Of a stretch of DNA of 43,531 bases, positions 36,781 through 43,531 are shown piece by piece. This stretch comes from a virus, in the IMG/VR virus record IMGVR_UViG_3300032083_001077, positions 1 through 43,531 of that record; one strand, 5' to 3'. Below the pieces are notes generated by a model. It saw nothing but the letters and a program-made list of their open reading frames with translations, was not told the origin of the DNA and ran no database searches. The stretch's first letter is position 1; every line of letters begins with the position of its first letter. The position numbers and the translations under genes were made by a program.

Positions 36781-36877
36781 AAAAGCTAAAACAATTAACA
36801 GGCTTGATCGAATTATGAAGTCTGGCAAGTTATCTAAAGTTGTAAAGAAAGTTTTTCCTAAAAAGAAAAAGAAGTAA
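36770..36877 (+). CDS. 35-residue basic peptide
   Basis: A tiny frame of 35 residues with 16 Lys and 3 Arg, ending VVKKVFPKKKKK. It begins inside the end of the previous gene and its stop is directly followed by the ATG of the helicase, so it may serve to couple helicase translation. Probably nucleic acid binding if stable. Weak ribosome site. Confidence 0.55.
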   Translation: MKNKKAKTINRLDRIMKSGKLSKVVKKVFPKKKKK

Positions 36878-38491
36878 ATGCCGTTAAGAGATTACCAACA
36901 AGAAGCTTTAGATGCGTTGGAAAACTATATTGCTATAGAAGACGGCAACCCTTTGGTTGTCATGCCAACAGGCTCTGGTAAGTCTCATGTAATTGCAGAC
37001 TTTGTTCTGCATATGAATGAACAAAAGAAACAAAAAACTTTAATTGTTTCGCACGTTAAAGAAATACTTTTTCAAAATTACGAAAAGCTACAAGATGCTT
37101 GGCCTTATGGAGATATAGGTTTGTATGGCAACAGTTTAGGAAGCAGGGATACAGATAACGATATTATCTATGCTCAGCTTCAATCAGTTTGGAACAAGGT
37201 GGATCAACTGCCCTTATTCGATCTCCTCGCTATTGATGAAGCGCATCTTGTTCCAAAAGACGGCGAGGGAATGTACCGCTCCCTCGTTGTCGCCCTTAAA
37301 GAACGCAACCCAAACTTACGCGTGGTTGGATTTACCGCTACTCCATACAGACTAAACTCTGGCATGTTAACTGAAGGTGAGGGATCTATTTTTGATGATG
37401 TCGCAATAGACTTTGGAAGTGGTGATAACTTTATTCGTTTGATTGATGACGGTTATTTATCACCCCTGGTAACTAAGTGTATGGATACTGAATACGAGTT
37501 AGAAGATATTGGTTTGAGAGGGGGAGAGTTTATTCAAACGGACTTACAAGCCAAGATGAACGACAGCGGCAGAACCAATAAAGCCATACAAGAAGTTTTA
37601 ATTAAAGGCGCAAACAGAAAACAATGGCTTATATTCTGCGCTGGTATTAACCATGCAGAAATGGTTAGCGGCATTTTGAACGCTAACAATATAGCCTCTC
37701 GAGTGGTGACGGGAGATACCAATCAACTACAAAGAGATAAGTTAATAGCTGATTATAAGAAGGGAGAGATTAGAGCTTTGGTTAATTGCGATGTTTTGAC
37801 AACAGGCTTTGATGCGCCAAATACAGATTTAATTATAATGCTAAGGCCTACACATTCACCAGGCTTATATGTGCAAATGATGGGTCGAGGCATGCGTATA
37901 GCAGAGGGTAAGAAAGATTGTTTAATTCTAGACTTTGCCAAGAATATTGAACGTCATGGTCCAATCAATCAAATAGCGCCCAACCAAAAAGGCAAGCGCA
38001 AAAAGACAGGTGAAGCCCTGGTCAAGAGCTGTCCAGAATGTAAGTCATATGTGCCTAAAGCCGTAACGACTTGTCCAGATTGTGGCTATGTCTATCCTAT
38101 GCGTAAGCTAGAGTTAGAGCTGGTCGCATCTAAGTTAGATATTATTTCTAAAACAGCCAAGAAAGAACGCTACGATACCAAGGTTATCAACATGTGGTTT
38201 GGTAATCATCAGAAACAAGGCAAGCCGTTGCCTGTGCTCAAGGTCAGCTACAAGACACCCAATAAGATTATTAGTGAGTACATCTGCTTTGAACATTCGG
38301 GCTATGCAAGAGAAAAAGCTGTGGCTTGGTGGAACAAAATGGTAAGTGGTGATAGCTTGCGAAGATCCCCACCCTCTACAGTAGATGAAGCTTTGTTTAG
38401 ACAAACAGAAGTTAACAAACCAGATTTAATTAAAGTCGATTATTCGGGCAAGTTCCCTAATATCGTCAATCATATTTATGCAGATAGGTAA
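36878..38491 (+). CDS. SF2 DNA helicase with zinc ribbon
   Basis: A 537-residue DEAH-type helicase. It has the initial LRDYQQEALDAL (Q-like region), Walker A PTGSGKS (30-36), DEAH (120-123), motif III FTATPYR (152-158) and motif VI QMMGRGMR (333-340). The order and spacing are those of SF2 translocases related to phage UvsW/RIG-I-like enzymes. A zinc ribbon (C385, C388, C399, C402) and a C-terminal domain follow. It likely unwinds branched DNA in replication and recombination, together with the exonuclease two genes on. The start is directly after the previous stop; ribosome site weak. Confidence 0.92.
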   Translation: MPLRDYQQEALDALENYIAIEDGNPLVVMPTGSGKSHVIADFVLHMNEQKKQKTLIVSHVKEILFQNYEKLQDAWPYGDIGLYGNSLGSRDTDNDIIYAQLQSVWNKVDQLPLFDLLAIDEAHLVPKDGEGMYRSLVVALKERNPNLRVVGFTATPYRLNSGMLTEGEGSIFDDVAIDFGSGDNFIRLIDDGYLSPLVTKCMDTEYELEDIGLRGGEFIQTDLQAKMNDSGRTNKAIQEVLIKGANRKQWLIFCAGINHAEMVSGILNANNIASRVVTGDTNQLQRDKLIADYKKGEIRALVNCDVLTTGFDAPNTDLIIMLRPTHSPGLYVQMMGRGMRIAEGKKDCLILDFAKNIERHGPINQIAPNQKGKRKKTGEALVKSCPECKSYVPKAVTTCPDCGYVYPMRKLELELVASKLDIISKTAKKERYDTKVINMWFGNHQKQGKPLPVLKVSYKTPNKIISEYICFEHSGYAREKAVAWWNKMVSGDSLRRSPPSTVDEALFRQTEVNKPDLIKVDYSGKFPNIVNHIYADR

Positions 38492-38534
38492 GCCAACACG
38501 TTGTTATCCATTTAGGAAAGAGACGGGAGATTTT

Positions 38535-38789
38535 ATGTTTATACCTTATGACTATACAGAGGCAGAATTAAAATATGTTGGCGGTGGTAGAGATACCTTA
38601 GAACAAATAGAAGATTTTTGGGATTCAATAGGAAACCCTATGTATAACAAGCGACTGTCTTTTGAAGACAACATGCTAAACTTATACAACAAGTTGCGGT
38701 ATTGGCCTCAGCCAATGCTTAATGATAGTGTCGTGCAAACGATGATTTTGGAGTATGAATATGATAATAGAAGAACTAAAAGAGTTTGA
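38535..38789 (+). CDS. Hypothetical protein between helicase and exonuclease
   Basis: An 84-residue protein (MFIPYDYTEAELKYVGG...). The start was chosen for the GGGAGA just upstream; a longer frame begins at 38478 inside the helicase end. It appears helical (DTLEQIEDFWDSIGN, EDNMLNLYNKLRYW). It overlaps the exonuclease gene by 29 bases, so a partner role with either neighbour is plausible. Function unknown. Confidence 0.65.
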   Translation: MFIPYDYTEAELKYVGGGRDTLEQIEDFWDSIGNPMYNKRLSFEDNMLNLYNKLRYWPQPMLNDSVVQTMILEYEYDNRRTKRV

Positions 38790-39591
38790 GTCTGAGCAAA
38801 AGGGCGACACCCTGGTGTTCTCAGATATACCTAACCCTGTTTACCATGCGGGTGTTGGTATTAGTAGCAGTAAGATTAGAGCCTTTGGCAAATCGCAACT
38901 GCATGCGGTGGAGAAAGTCCAAGAGACAACTCCTGCAATGAACTTTGGTACAGCGGCCCACGCTTTACTGGTAGAGGGTGAGGAAGCTTTCAACCAAACA
39001 GTCGCAGTTGTTATGGGTTCTCCTTATACCAATGCCAACAAAGAACTGAAAAAAGAGTATGAGGAGCGCGGCCTAACAGTTATTAAAGAAGCTGAAATGA
39101 CAGCAATCAAAGGTATGAAAGAGCATATGATTGAAGAAGGCAACATCTACCTTAACGCTGAAGGCAAGGTAGCAGAGGCTAGCTTCTATTGGTATGAAGG
39201 CGAGGTTCTTTGTAAGTGTCGACCAGATGTTATCTGTCCGCCAGTCCAAAGCCCATACCCAGACAACGCCATATGTGTAGTGGACTACAAGACCACCCAA
39301 TCATGTGATCCAGTAGAGTTTGCTTATTCAGTTAAAAAATATGGCTACGACATGCAAGCCGCTTGGTATCGCAGAGGTATGGAAAAAGCTGGTTTTAAGT
39401 TAGATGAGTTTGTCTTTGTAGCGCAAGAAAAGGTCTACCCATACGCATCTAAAGTATTTATTATCTCAGAAGAACAAATGAATCTTGGCTGGGAAAAAAT
39501 GGAAGGCTTTTTAGATCTGTACAAAAATCACTCAGAGGGCGGTCATCTATCTGTTTATAACTCGCCTAATATCGTTACCTTAACTTTATAA
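38761..39591 (+). CDS. PD-(D/E)XK exonuclease, RecE/DUF3799-like
   Basis: A 276-residue enzyme of the RecB/RecE nuclease superfamily. MNFGTAAHALLVEG (60-73) carries the conserved H67; CKCRPDVICP holds D156; AICVVDYKTTQ holds D175 and K177 (the D-x-K core); and YDMQAAWYRR (196-205) is the Q-x-x-x-Y motif. Such nucleases resect DNA ends to give single strands for annealing recombination. The Sak4-like ATPase at 40.8 kb is the likely partner. I chose ATG 38761 since GGAG is 7 bases ahead; an ATG two codons earlier is possible. Confidence 0.88.
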   Translation: MIIEELKEFESEQKGDTLVFSDIPNPVYHAGVGISSSKIRAFGKSQLHAVEKVQETTPAMNFGTAAHALLVEGEEAFNQTVAVVMGSPYTNANKELKKEYEERGLTVIKEAEMTAIKGMKEHMIEEGNIYLNAEGKVAEASFYWYEGEVLCKCRPDVICPPVQSPYPDNAICVVDYKTTQSCDPVEFAYSVKKYGYDMQAAWYRRGMEKAGFKLDEFVFVAQEKVYPYASKVFIISEEQMNLGWEKMEGFLDLYKNHSEGGHLSVYNSPNIVTLTL

Positions 39592-39593
39592 TC

Positions 39594-39851
39594 GTGCCAG
39601 CTTATAAATTTAGAGAAGATGTATCTCTTGCTGAGCTAAAAGATTATATAGACAGCACCTACGATCAGCACTATGCCAAGGGCAAGTACCAGGCAACAGA
39701 TATGATTGTAGATGCTGGTTTTGGCGAGGGTTTTTGTATTGGCAATATAATGAAGTACGCCATGCGCTATGGCAAAAAAGACGATAAGAAAAAAGAGCTT
39801 CTTAAAATCATTCACTATGCAATGATTGCTCTATACGTCAACGATCAATAA
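39594..39851 (+). CDS. DUF3310-like protein
   Basis: An 85-residue protein with a GTG start two bases after the exonuclease stop. The C-terminal helix pair GFCIGNIMKYAMRYGKKDD and KKKELLKIIHYAMIALY fits the DUF3310 pattern (GN.IKY..RY..K.......K...Y), a small phage family that may bind nucleotides but is not well understood. It sits at the end of the DNA-metabolism operon. No strong ribosome site, so it may be translated by coupling. Confidence 0.68.
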   Translation: MPAYKFREDVSLAELKDYIDSTYDQHYAKGKYQATDMIVDAGFGEGFCIGNIMKYAMRYGKKDDKKKELLKIIHYAMIALYVNDQ

Positions 39852-39873
39852 AAATTATGCTAGGATAATAGGT

Positions 39874-40083
39874 ATGTTATTTCCTAGCATTCCCCAATAC
39901 CTGTGCGTATATGAATCAAATAATAATATCCATTTGGTTGTATTGCAGGCCAGAAACTCTGATGTTGCAGAGCTGTTTGCTTTGCTGCGTTCTATGGAGG
40001 AAAGTTCTGATTACACGTTTGGAAAAATTCTAGACGTTAGTGAAGTAGATCCTACCCATCATATTAGTCTAACCATTCATTAA
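39874..40083 (+). CDS. Hypothetical small protein, last gene of plus operon
   Basis: A 69-residue alpha/beta protein (MLFPSIPQYLCVYESNNNIH...), with strand pair YLCVYESNNNIHLVVLQA and a helix (DVAELFALLRSMEES). I chose the ATG at 39874, preceded by AGGATAATAGG, rather than the TTG-started frame that overlaps the previous gene. Function unknown. Confidence 0.65.
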   Translation: MLFPSIPQYLCVYESNNNIHLVVLQARNSDVAELFALLRSMEESSDYTFGKILDVSEVDPTHHISLTIH

Positions 40084-40251
40084 AAGGTAGAGCGCTTTTC
40101 GACAATGCCTGCGCTCTCAAGACACTTTACAGGACTAAAGCAGAGTGGATAACTTCTCGTAAAGCCCTTGTCTATTAAAGTGCTAGGTAGGTACATACTA
40201 TCTAAATGGGGGGAGATAATACCTTTAAGGCTTCCTAGCAAAGCCTAACAA
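40084..40251. other. Convergent intergenic region with many inverted repeats
   Basis: 168 bases between convergent operons. It contains AGAGCGC/GCGCTCT (40089-40095 with 40111-40117), CTTTA/TAAAG (40125-40129 with 40136-40140), CACTTTA/TAAAGTG (40123-40129 with 40176-40182) and AGGCTT/AAGCCT near 40228-40245. Another imperfect stem lies near 40188-40223. No T-run of terminator quality is present. It may be a terminator region for both sides, or a structured RNA. Confidence 0.5.
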
Positions 40252-40764
40252 TTACAAGCTTGGTTTAGCTGGAGCTTTGGCCTCAGAAGTTCCTTCTGTT
40301 ACCCAAGCTGGAGTGTCGTCTGCTTGTTTAGGCGACATTTTTTCCAACGGCTTAAAACCCTTGATGTTGTTTTTATCATCAGGATAGTCTGGATTTTTAC
40401 TTTTCTCAATGCCAAAAGTACAAATCACTTTGTTACCAACCAAATCGACACCATTAGCGGGCGGGTTGTCTTTTCTGCCTAAAGCTTTGACCAAGGTAGA
40501 GAATTTCCTAGAGGCTATCTCTCTAACCTTTTCTTGCTTTTCAGCATCGCTATTTTTGTACCAAAGATTGAGATTGTCTCTAGCAATCCAGCCTTTGTAC
40601 TTTTCACCACATACTTTGACCTCTAACGCAAGATAGTCGTTGCCATTGCTAGAAGTAGTCTTCTCGCACTTGCTTATCTCTGTTAAATAGTCCCCTTCTG
40701 GAATAGTAGACTCACCGCTATTACCAGATTCAAAATCAAACTTGACGTCTGCAAAATCGCTCAT
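40252..40764 (-). CDS. DUF669 family protein
   Basis: A 170-residue protein matching the DUF669 layout. FDFESGNSGESTIPEGDYL at the start is followed by EKTTSSNGNDYLALEVKVCG, YKGWIARDNLNLWYKNSDA and the region KALGRKDNPPANGVDLVGNK. A hydrophilic tail completes it. DUF669 genes lie beside Sak4/RecA-like ATPases in many phages and may bind single-stranded DNA. The start shares its A with the stop of the ATPase gene (TAATG) after GGAGAAA. The Ala/Pro-rich end is typical of SSB-like proteins. Confidence 0.85.
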   Translation of the reverse strand: MSDFADVKFDFESGNSGESTIPEGDYLTEISKCEKTTSSNGNDYLALEVKVCGEKYKGWIARDNLNLWYKNSDAEKQEKVREIASRKFSTLVKALGRKDNPPANGVDLVGNKVICTFGIEKSKNPDYPDDKNNIKGFKPLEKMSPKQADDTPAWVTEGTSEAKAPAKPSL

Positions 40765-41474
40765 TATTTTTCTCCTTTTGAAAATCCAAGTTTATTAATA
40801 ATATATGTCAAGTTAGGCTCTTCAAAAGAATCTAGCTTGCCACTCCTATCCTTAGCAATATAATTATCACCAAGAACTGTTTGCAACCAACGATTGGTTA
40901 CTTTCTTCCCTTCATCGTTTTCTTCGGTGAAAGTCCTAAGACATAACACTTCATCAAAGAAGTAAGGAATTTGGGTAGGTAGTTTAGCACCAACCATCAT
41001 TGGTTGATAATGAAACATACCTGTTGCTTCGTCTCGAAGCTTGTCTTCTTTAGCAACAAAAATAACGTGCATCTTAAGATCTCTAAATCTACGCATCGTT
41101 CTAGTCATTACATTAATAACCTCTCCGTAAGCTTGTCGAGGATCTTTAGACCTTGCTTTTTCTTGCGCTAATAAAAGTTCAGACATCTCAGTCACACTAT
41201 CTAAACAGACAGTATCATAATCAAGATCTCCGTTTTCAAGCATTTCAGCAATCTGTTCTATTTCTGAAGCTTCTTTAACTTCAATAGCGGTAACGTTGTT
41301 TGCGTCTTTAATAGATAACAAACCAGCTTCCATACTAATGATTAAAGTTTTTCCAGGTGATGTAGCACATGCAGTTGTTTTACCAGCCCCCGATGCTCCA
41401 TACATTAAAATCTTAGCGCCTTGGTTTTCTACCAATTCGCTAGGACTTACAATTCTACTTAAAATATCAGACAT
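40764..41474 (-). CDS. Sak4-like RecA-type ATPase (AAA_24)
   Basis: A 236-residue ATPase with Walker A GASGAGKT (26-33) and Walker B-like TVCLDSVTEM (D92). This is the AAA_24/Sak4 pattern of phage RecA-core proteins that support single-strand annealing. Other typical parts are the strand KTLIISMEAG, KMHVIFVAKEDK and the C-terminal ITRWLQTV-like beta segment. It should load or anneal ssDNA produced by the exonuclease at 38.8 kb, with DUF669 as partner. Promoter at 41505-41533; GGAGAAGAT precedes the ATG. Confidence 0.88.
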   Translation of the reverse strand: MSDILSRIVSPSELVENQGAKILMYGASGAGKTTACATSPGKTLIISMEAGLLSIKDANNVTAIEVKEASEIEQIAEMLENGDLDYDTVCLDSVTEMSELLLAQEKARSKDPRQAYGEVINVMTRTMRRFRDLKMHVIFVAKEDKLRDEATGMFHYQPMMVGAKLPTQIPYFFDEVLCLRTFTEENDEGKKVTNRWLQTVLGDNYIAKDRSGKLDSFEEPNLTYIINKLGFSKGEK

Positions 41475-41504
41475 TTAATCTTCTCCGTTTTATTTAAAAA
41501 TACT

Positions 41505-41533
41505 ATTTTAATTTATTTTAATATGAATTACAA
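41505..41533 (-). promoter_or_regulatory. Putative promoter of the Sak4-DUF669 operon
   Basis: On the minus strand TTGTAA (41533-41528), 17-base spacer and TAAAAT (41510-41505) give four and five matches to the sigma70 boxes. The start would be near 41498, 24 bases before the ATG. The region is divergent with the HTH-like gene. Confidence 0.45.
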
Positions 41534-41566
41534 TGTGTGAACATTAAATATTTAACGGAATGTAAA

Positions 41567-41902
41567 ATGAGAGAAGTAGACCAAAATCAATGGAGAGTGA
41601 ATTATCTCTGGAGGTTGAAAAACCTGACCAATGAAGAGCTTAAATCATTTAAAACTAAAAATCTAGAACCTGAACATAAGGAGAGGGAAGTGCAAAGAAT
41701 AACTTTAAAGAAGTATATAGAATTTATTGGAACAGAACCTGCGGCAGAATTATTTGACTGTTCAGCAGCATCAACCAAAGCTTGGAGGTATGGTTTAAGG
41801 CAGCCTTCAATTAAACAAGCTAAAAAAATTATTAAAGCATCTGGCGGTAAGCTAGACTTCGAGTCTATCTTTGGTCCTATTGAAGAAAGTAGTGAAAGTT
41901 AA
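41567..41902 (+). CDS. Putative small DNA-binding protein (HTH-like)
   Basis: A 111-residue basic protein. Residues about 62-95 (AAELFDCSAASTKAWRYGLR, QPSIKQAKKIIKASGGKLDF) look like a helix-turn-helix of Cro/transposase-like type. The N-terminal helix is charged. ATG at 41567 was chosen over an in-frame GTG at 41537, since GGAA lies a few bases ahead. It is the first gene of the primase operon and divergent from Sak4, so a regulator of this junction or a replication accessory are both possible. Confidence 0.65.
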   Translation: MREVDQNQWRVNYLWRLKNLTNEELKSFKTKNLEPEHKEREVQRITLKKYIEFIGTEPAAELFDCSAASTKAWRYGLRQPSIKQAKKIIKASGGKLDFESIFGPIEESSES

Positions 41903-41904
41903 GA

Positions 41905-43531
41905 GTGTTCAATTTACAAGTAACAGCGCAAGACTCTGCGTTGGACTTAGCTCTGGCTTATGCAGAATACGGCATAAGCGTAGTACCACTACATAGACAC
42001 AATAAAGTTCCGCCCAAAGAATTAGGGGGGTGGCAAAAGTTTCAAGAGCGACAGCCGACGACGGAAGAAATAGAGAAATGGTTTAAGGGGCGAGATGATT
42101 TAGTCGTCGCTTTAGTCTGTGGCAAGTTTATTGTTATAGATGCAGATACACCTGAAGCGGTCAATTGGTGTGAGGCCAACTTACCAGTAACACCCTTTAA
42201 AGTAGCAACAGGAAAAGGGGTTCACTATTATTATAATAATCCAGAAAACTTTACTACTTGGGTAGCTAAAAGAACCGAAGGCTATGATCCAGCCAAGTTG
42301 ATTGATATTAGAGGAGTCGGTGGTTTAATTGTTGCTCCGCATAATATTCATGCAACAGGAGCTATATACACACCTACAAGAATTGAAGACTGGGATCTAA
42401 ATGATGTTGATGATTTACCAAACTTAACTCAAGAGTTATGGGTAAAAATAACGGGAGTTGAGAAACTTAACGGTCAACCAATCTCTACACCTTTATCTAT
42501 TCAAGGTGTTTCTGAGGGCGGCCGTAACGATCAAGCGGCAAGACTAGCGGGTTATTTGATAGCCAAAGGTTTAAATACAGATTTTACAGAGTTCTTTGTG
42601 CAGTCTTGGAACGAACAAAATACTCCACCTTTATCAGCAAGTGAAATATCCACAACAGTTAATTCAGTTCAAAAAACTCACGATAGAAAAAACCAACAAG
42701 CGCCTGCTTATATATCAACAACCAAAACAGTAAAAGAGCCTGTCAATCTTTTTTCTCCGCCTGGTGTGTTAAAAGACATTTACGAATACTCAGAAGAAAT
42801 AGCGCACATATCTCAGCCAGCGATTAGCATGCAAGCAGCTTTGTCTTTAGGCTCGGTAGCTTTGGGCAGAATGTATAGAACCAATATGAATAACTTTTCA
42901 TCTTTATTTTTTATGTGTATTGCTAAGTCTGGCCAAGGTAAAGAAAATGTTAAGACGGTCGTTGAAACTATTTTGGATCATGCTGAATATAGCGACCTTA
43001 TGGCTGGAGACGGCTATACTTCAAGTGGGGCTATCTACAGCTTATTAAGATATAAGCCAACCCATATAACCGTAATGGATGAGTTTGGTAAAAGATTAGA
43101 AAGTATATCTAAGTCATCTAACTCTAACAAAGAAGATGCGTTACAAATACTTATGGAGACTTGGGGAAGATGTCATGGCGTTTTAAGACCAGATAACTAT
43201 TCAATGATGACGCTAACCAATAAACAACAAAAAGAAGTATTAGATAGATCAACGATTAAACCTGCAATTACTTTGGTCGGTATGAGTGTGCCTAAAAACT
43301 TTTATGGCGCCTTATCAACAGGTCGTATTGTTGACGGATTCCTTAATAGATTTATTGTCGTTGAATCACATGTACCAAGAACTGTTGGCAAGATGGTGGC
43401 TTTTGTTGAGCCTCCGCAATCGACCTACGATTGGGTTTCGCATGTAAGACAAGTTGATAATGAAATGGAGCAAATATCCAGAGACAATGCTGAGCTAGAT
43501 TTCAAACAAAGAGTATTGAAGTTTGATGATG
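41905..43531 (+). CDS. Prim-Pol/helicase fusion protein, 3' end missing
   Basis: 542 codons of a large replication protein that runs off the window; GTG start two bases after the previous stop (the only start after the in-frame stop just upstream). The N-terminal bifunctional primase-polymerase domain has YAEYGISVVPL (19-29), D79-A-D81 in FIVIDADTPEA (metal ligands), H107 in GKGVHYYY and the later RGVGGLIVAPHNIHATG. After about residue 300 a DUF3987-like ATPase part has a degenerate Walker A (SGQGKE, near 342) and a Walker B-like TVMDEFGKR. It should prime and unwind DNA at the phage origin. The missing Ser/Thr after the Walker A Lys is unusual. Confidence 0.85.
   Translation, partial: MFNLQVTAQDSALDLALAYAEYGISVVPLHRHNKVPPKELGGWQKFQERQPTTEEIEKWFKGRDDLVVALVCGKFIVIDADTPEAVNWCEANLPVTPFKVATGKGVHYYYNNPENFTTWVAKRTEGYDPAKLIDIRGVGGLIVAPHNIHATGAIYTPTRIEDWDLNDVDDLPNLTQELWVKITGVEKLNGQPISTPLSIQGVSEGGRNDQAARLAGYLIAKGLNTDFTEFFVQSWNEQNTPPLSASEISTTVNSVQKTHDRKNQQAPAYISTTKTVKEPVNLFSPPGVLKDIYEYSEEIAHISQPAISMQAALSLGSVALGRMYRTNMNNFSSLFFMCIAKSGQGKENVKTVVETILDHAEYSDLMAGDGYTSSGAIYSLLRYKPTHITVMDEFGKRLESISKSSNSNKEDALQILMETWGRCHGVLRPDNYSMMTLTNKQQKEVLDRSTIKPAITLVGMSVPKNFYGALSTGRIVDGFLNRFIVVESHVPRTVGKMVAFVEPPQSTYDWVSHVRQVDNEMEQISRDNAELDFKQRVLKFDD

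Noticed and set aside
40084-40251. Possible tRNA in the hairpin-rich convergent region
   Set aside because: No cloverleaf with a T-arm consensus or a 7-bp acceptor stem at the right spacing could be drawn.
41567-41902. HTH-like protein as a lysogeny repressor
   Set aside because: There is no integrase, Cro partner or attachment site in the window, and the helix-turn-helix reading itself is tentative.

Overview
The window is most likely a fragment of the genome of an uncultured, AT-rich marine tailed phage, probably with podovirus-type morphology. The reasons are as follows. It carries a complete head module (large terminase, P22-like portal, scaffold, HK97-type major capsid protein). It has head-tail adaptor proteins, but no tape measure, tail tube or sheath gene. 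It also carries several small protein families that I recognise from marine viral metagenomes. Both window ends cut through genes: an endolysin on the left and a primase/helicase on the right. No integrase or lysogeny repressor cassette, tRNA, rRNA or CRISPR is visible. The host cannot be named from sequence alone; an AT-rich marine proteobacterium is a reasonable guess.

Layout. (1) 1-25.4 kb, all on the minus strand, is the late (virion and lysis) block. In transcription order, from 25.4 kb down, it runs: two large probable virion proteins (one with an EF-hand loop, one with a HEFVH metalloprotease-like motif), TerL, portal, small genes, a GroES-like co-chaperonin, scaffold, a head protein, a putative decoration protein, major capsid protein (followed by a strong terminator at 15.05 kb), a DUF1289-like gene, two beta-rich structural proteins, a battery of five very basic small proteins, adaptor proteins, minor structural proteins, an S74 tail fibre, small genes including a 35-residue GTG-start membrane peptide, a staphylococcal-type nuclease, two unusual secreted or membrane low-complexity proteins, and a lysis cassette (TM plus coiled-coil protein, 3-TM holin, XhlA-like protein, endolysin). 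(2) 25.4-26.1 kb is non-coding, with ten GGCC sites in 225 bp, a 51-bp imperfect inverted repeat and a strong terminator. (3) 26.1-29.0 kb holds two minus-strand operons of unknown small genes. Between them lies a 0.4-kb repeat region with eight CCCGAA hexamers, an AT tract and a good promoter. (4) 29.0-32.7 kb is a plus-strand early-type operon of 15 small genes. Its last eight are joined by a nearly identical 15-base junction that acts both as the end of one gene and as the ribosome site and start of the next. (5) 32.7-35.1 kb is minus strand and includes the small terminase, 10 kb from the large one. It contains a 330-bp iteron-like region (eight TGACAAAA copies around an AT-rich tract) and a possible structured leader RNA. 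(6) 35.2-40.1 kb is plus strand: tiny genes, an HNH endonuclease, an SF2 helicase, a PD-(D/E)XK exonuclease and a DUF3310-like gene. (7) 40.25-41.5 kb is minus strand: a DUF669 protein and a Sak4-like ATPase. (8) 41.5 kb to the end is plus strand: a small HTH-like protein and a Prim-Pol/helicase fusion.

How it fits together. The right half supplies DNA replication and recombination: Prim-Pol with helicase, SF2 helicase, exonuclease, Sak4-like annealing ATPase and a DUF669 partner. No DNA polymerase lies in the window. The 33.5-33.8 kb and 27.4-27.7 kb repeat regions are the best candidates for an origin or main control region. The left half builds, fills and releases the virion. The most unusual features are the repeated start/stop junction array at 31.3-32.7 kb, the iteron region, the secreted acidic and Asn-rich protein pair beside the nuclease, and the cluster of strongly basic proteins inside the structural operon.
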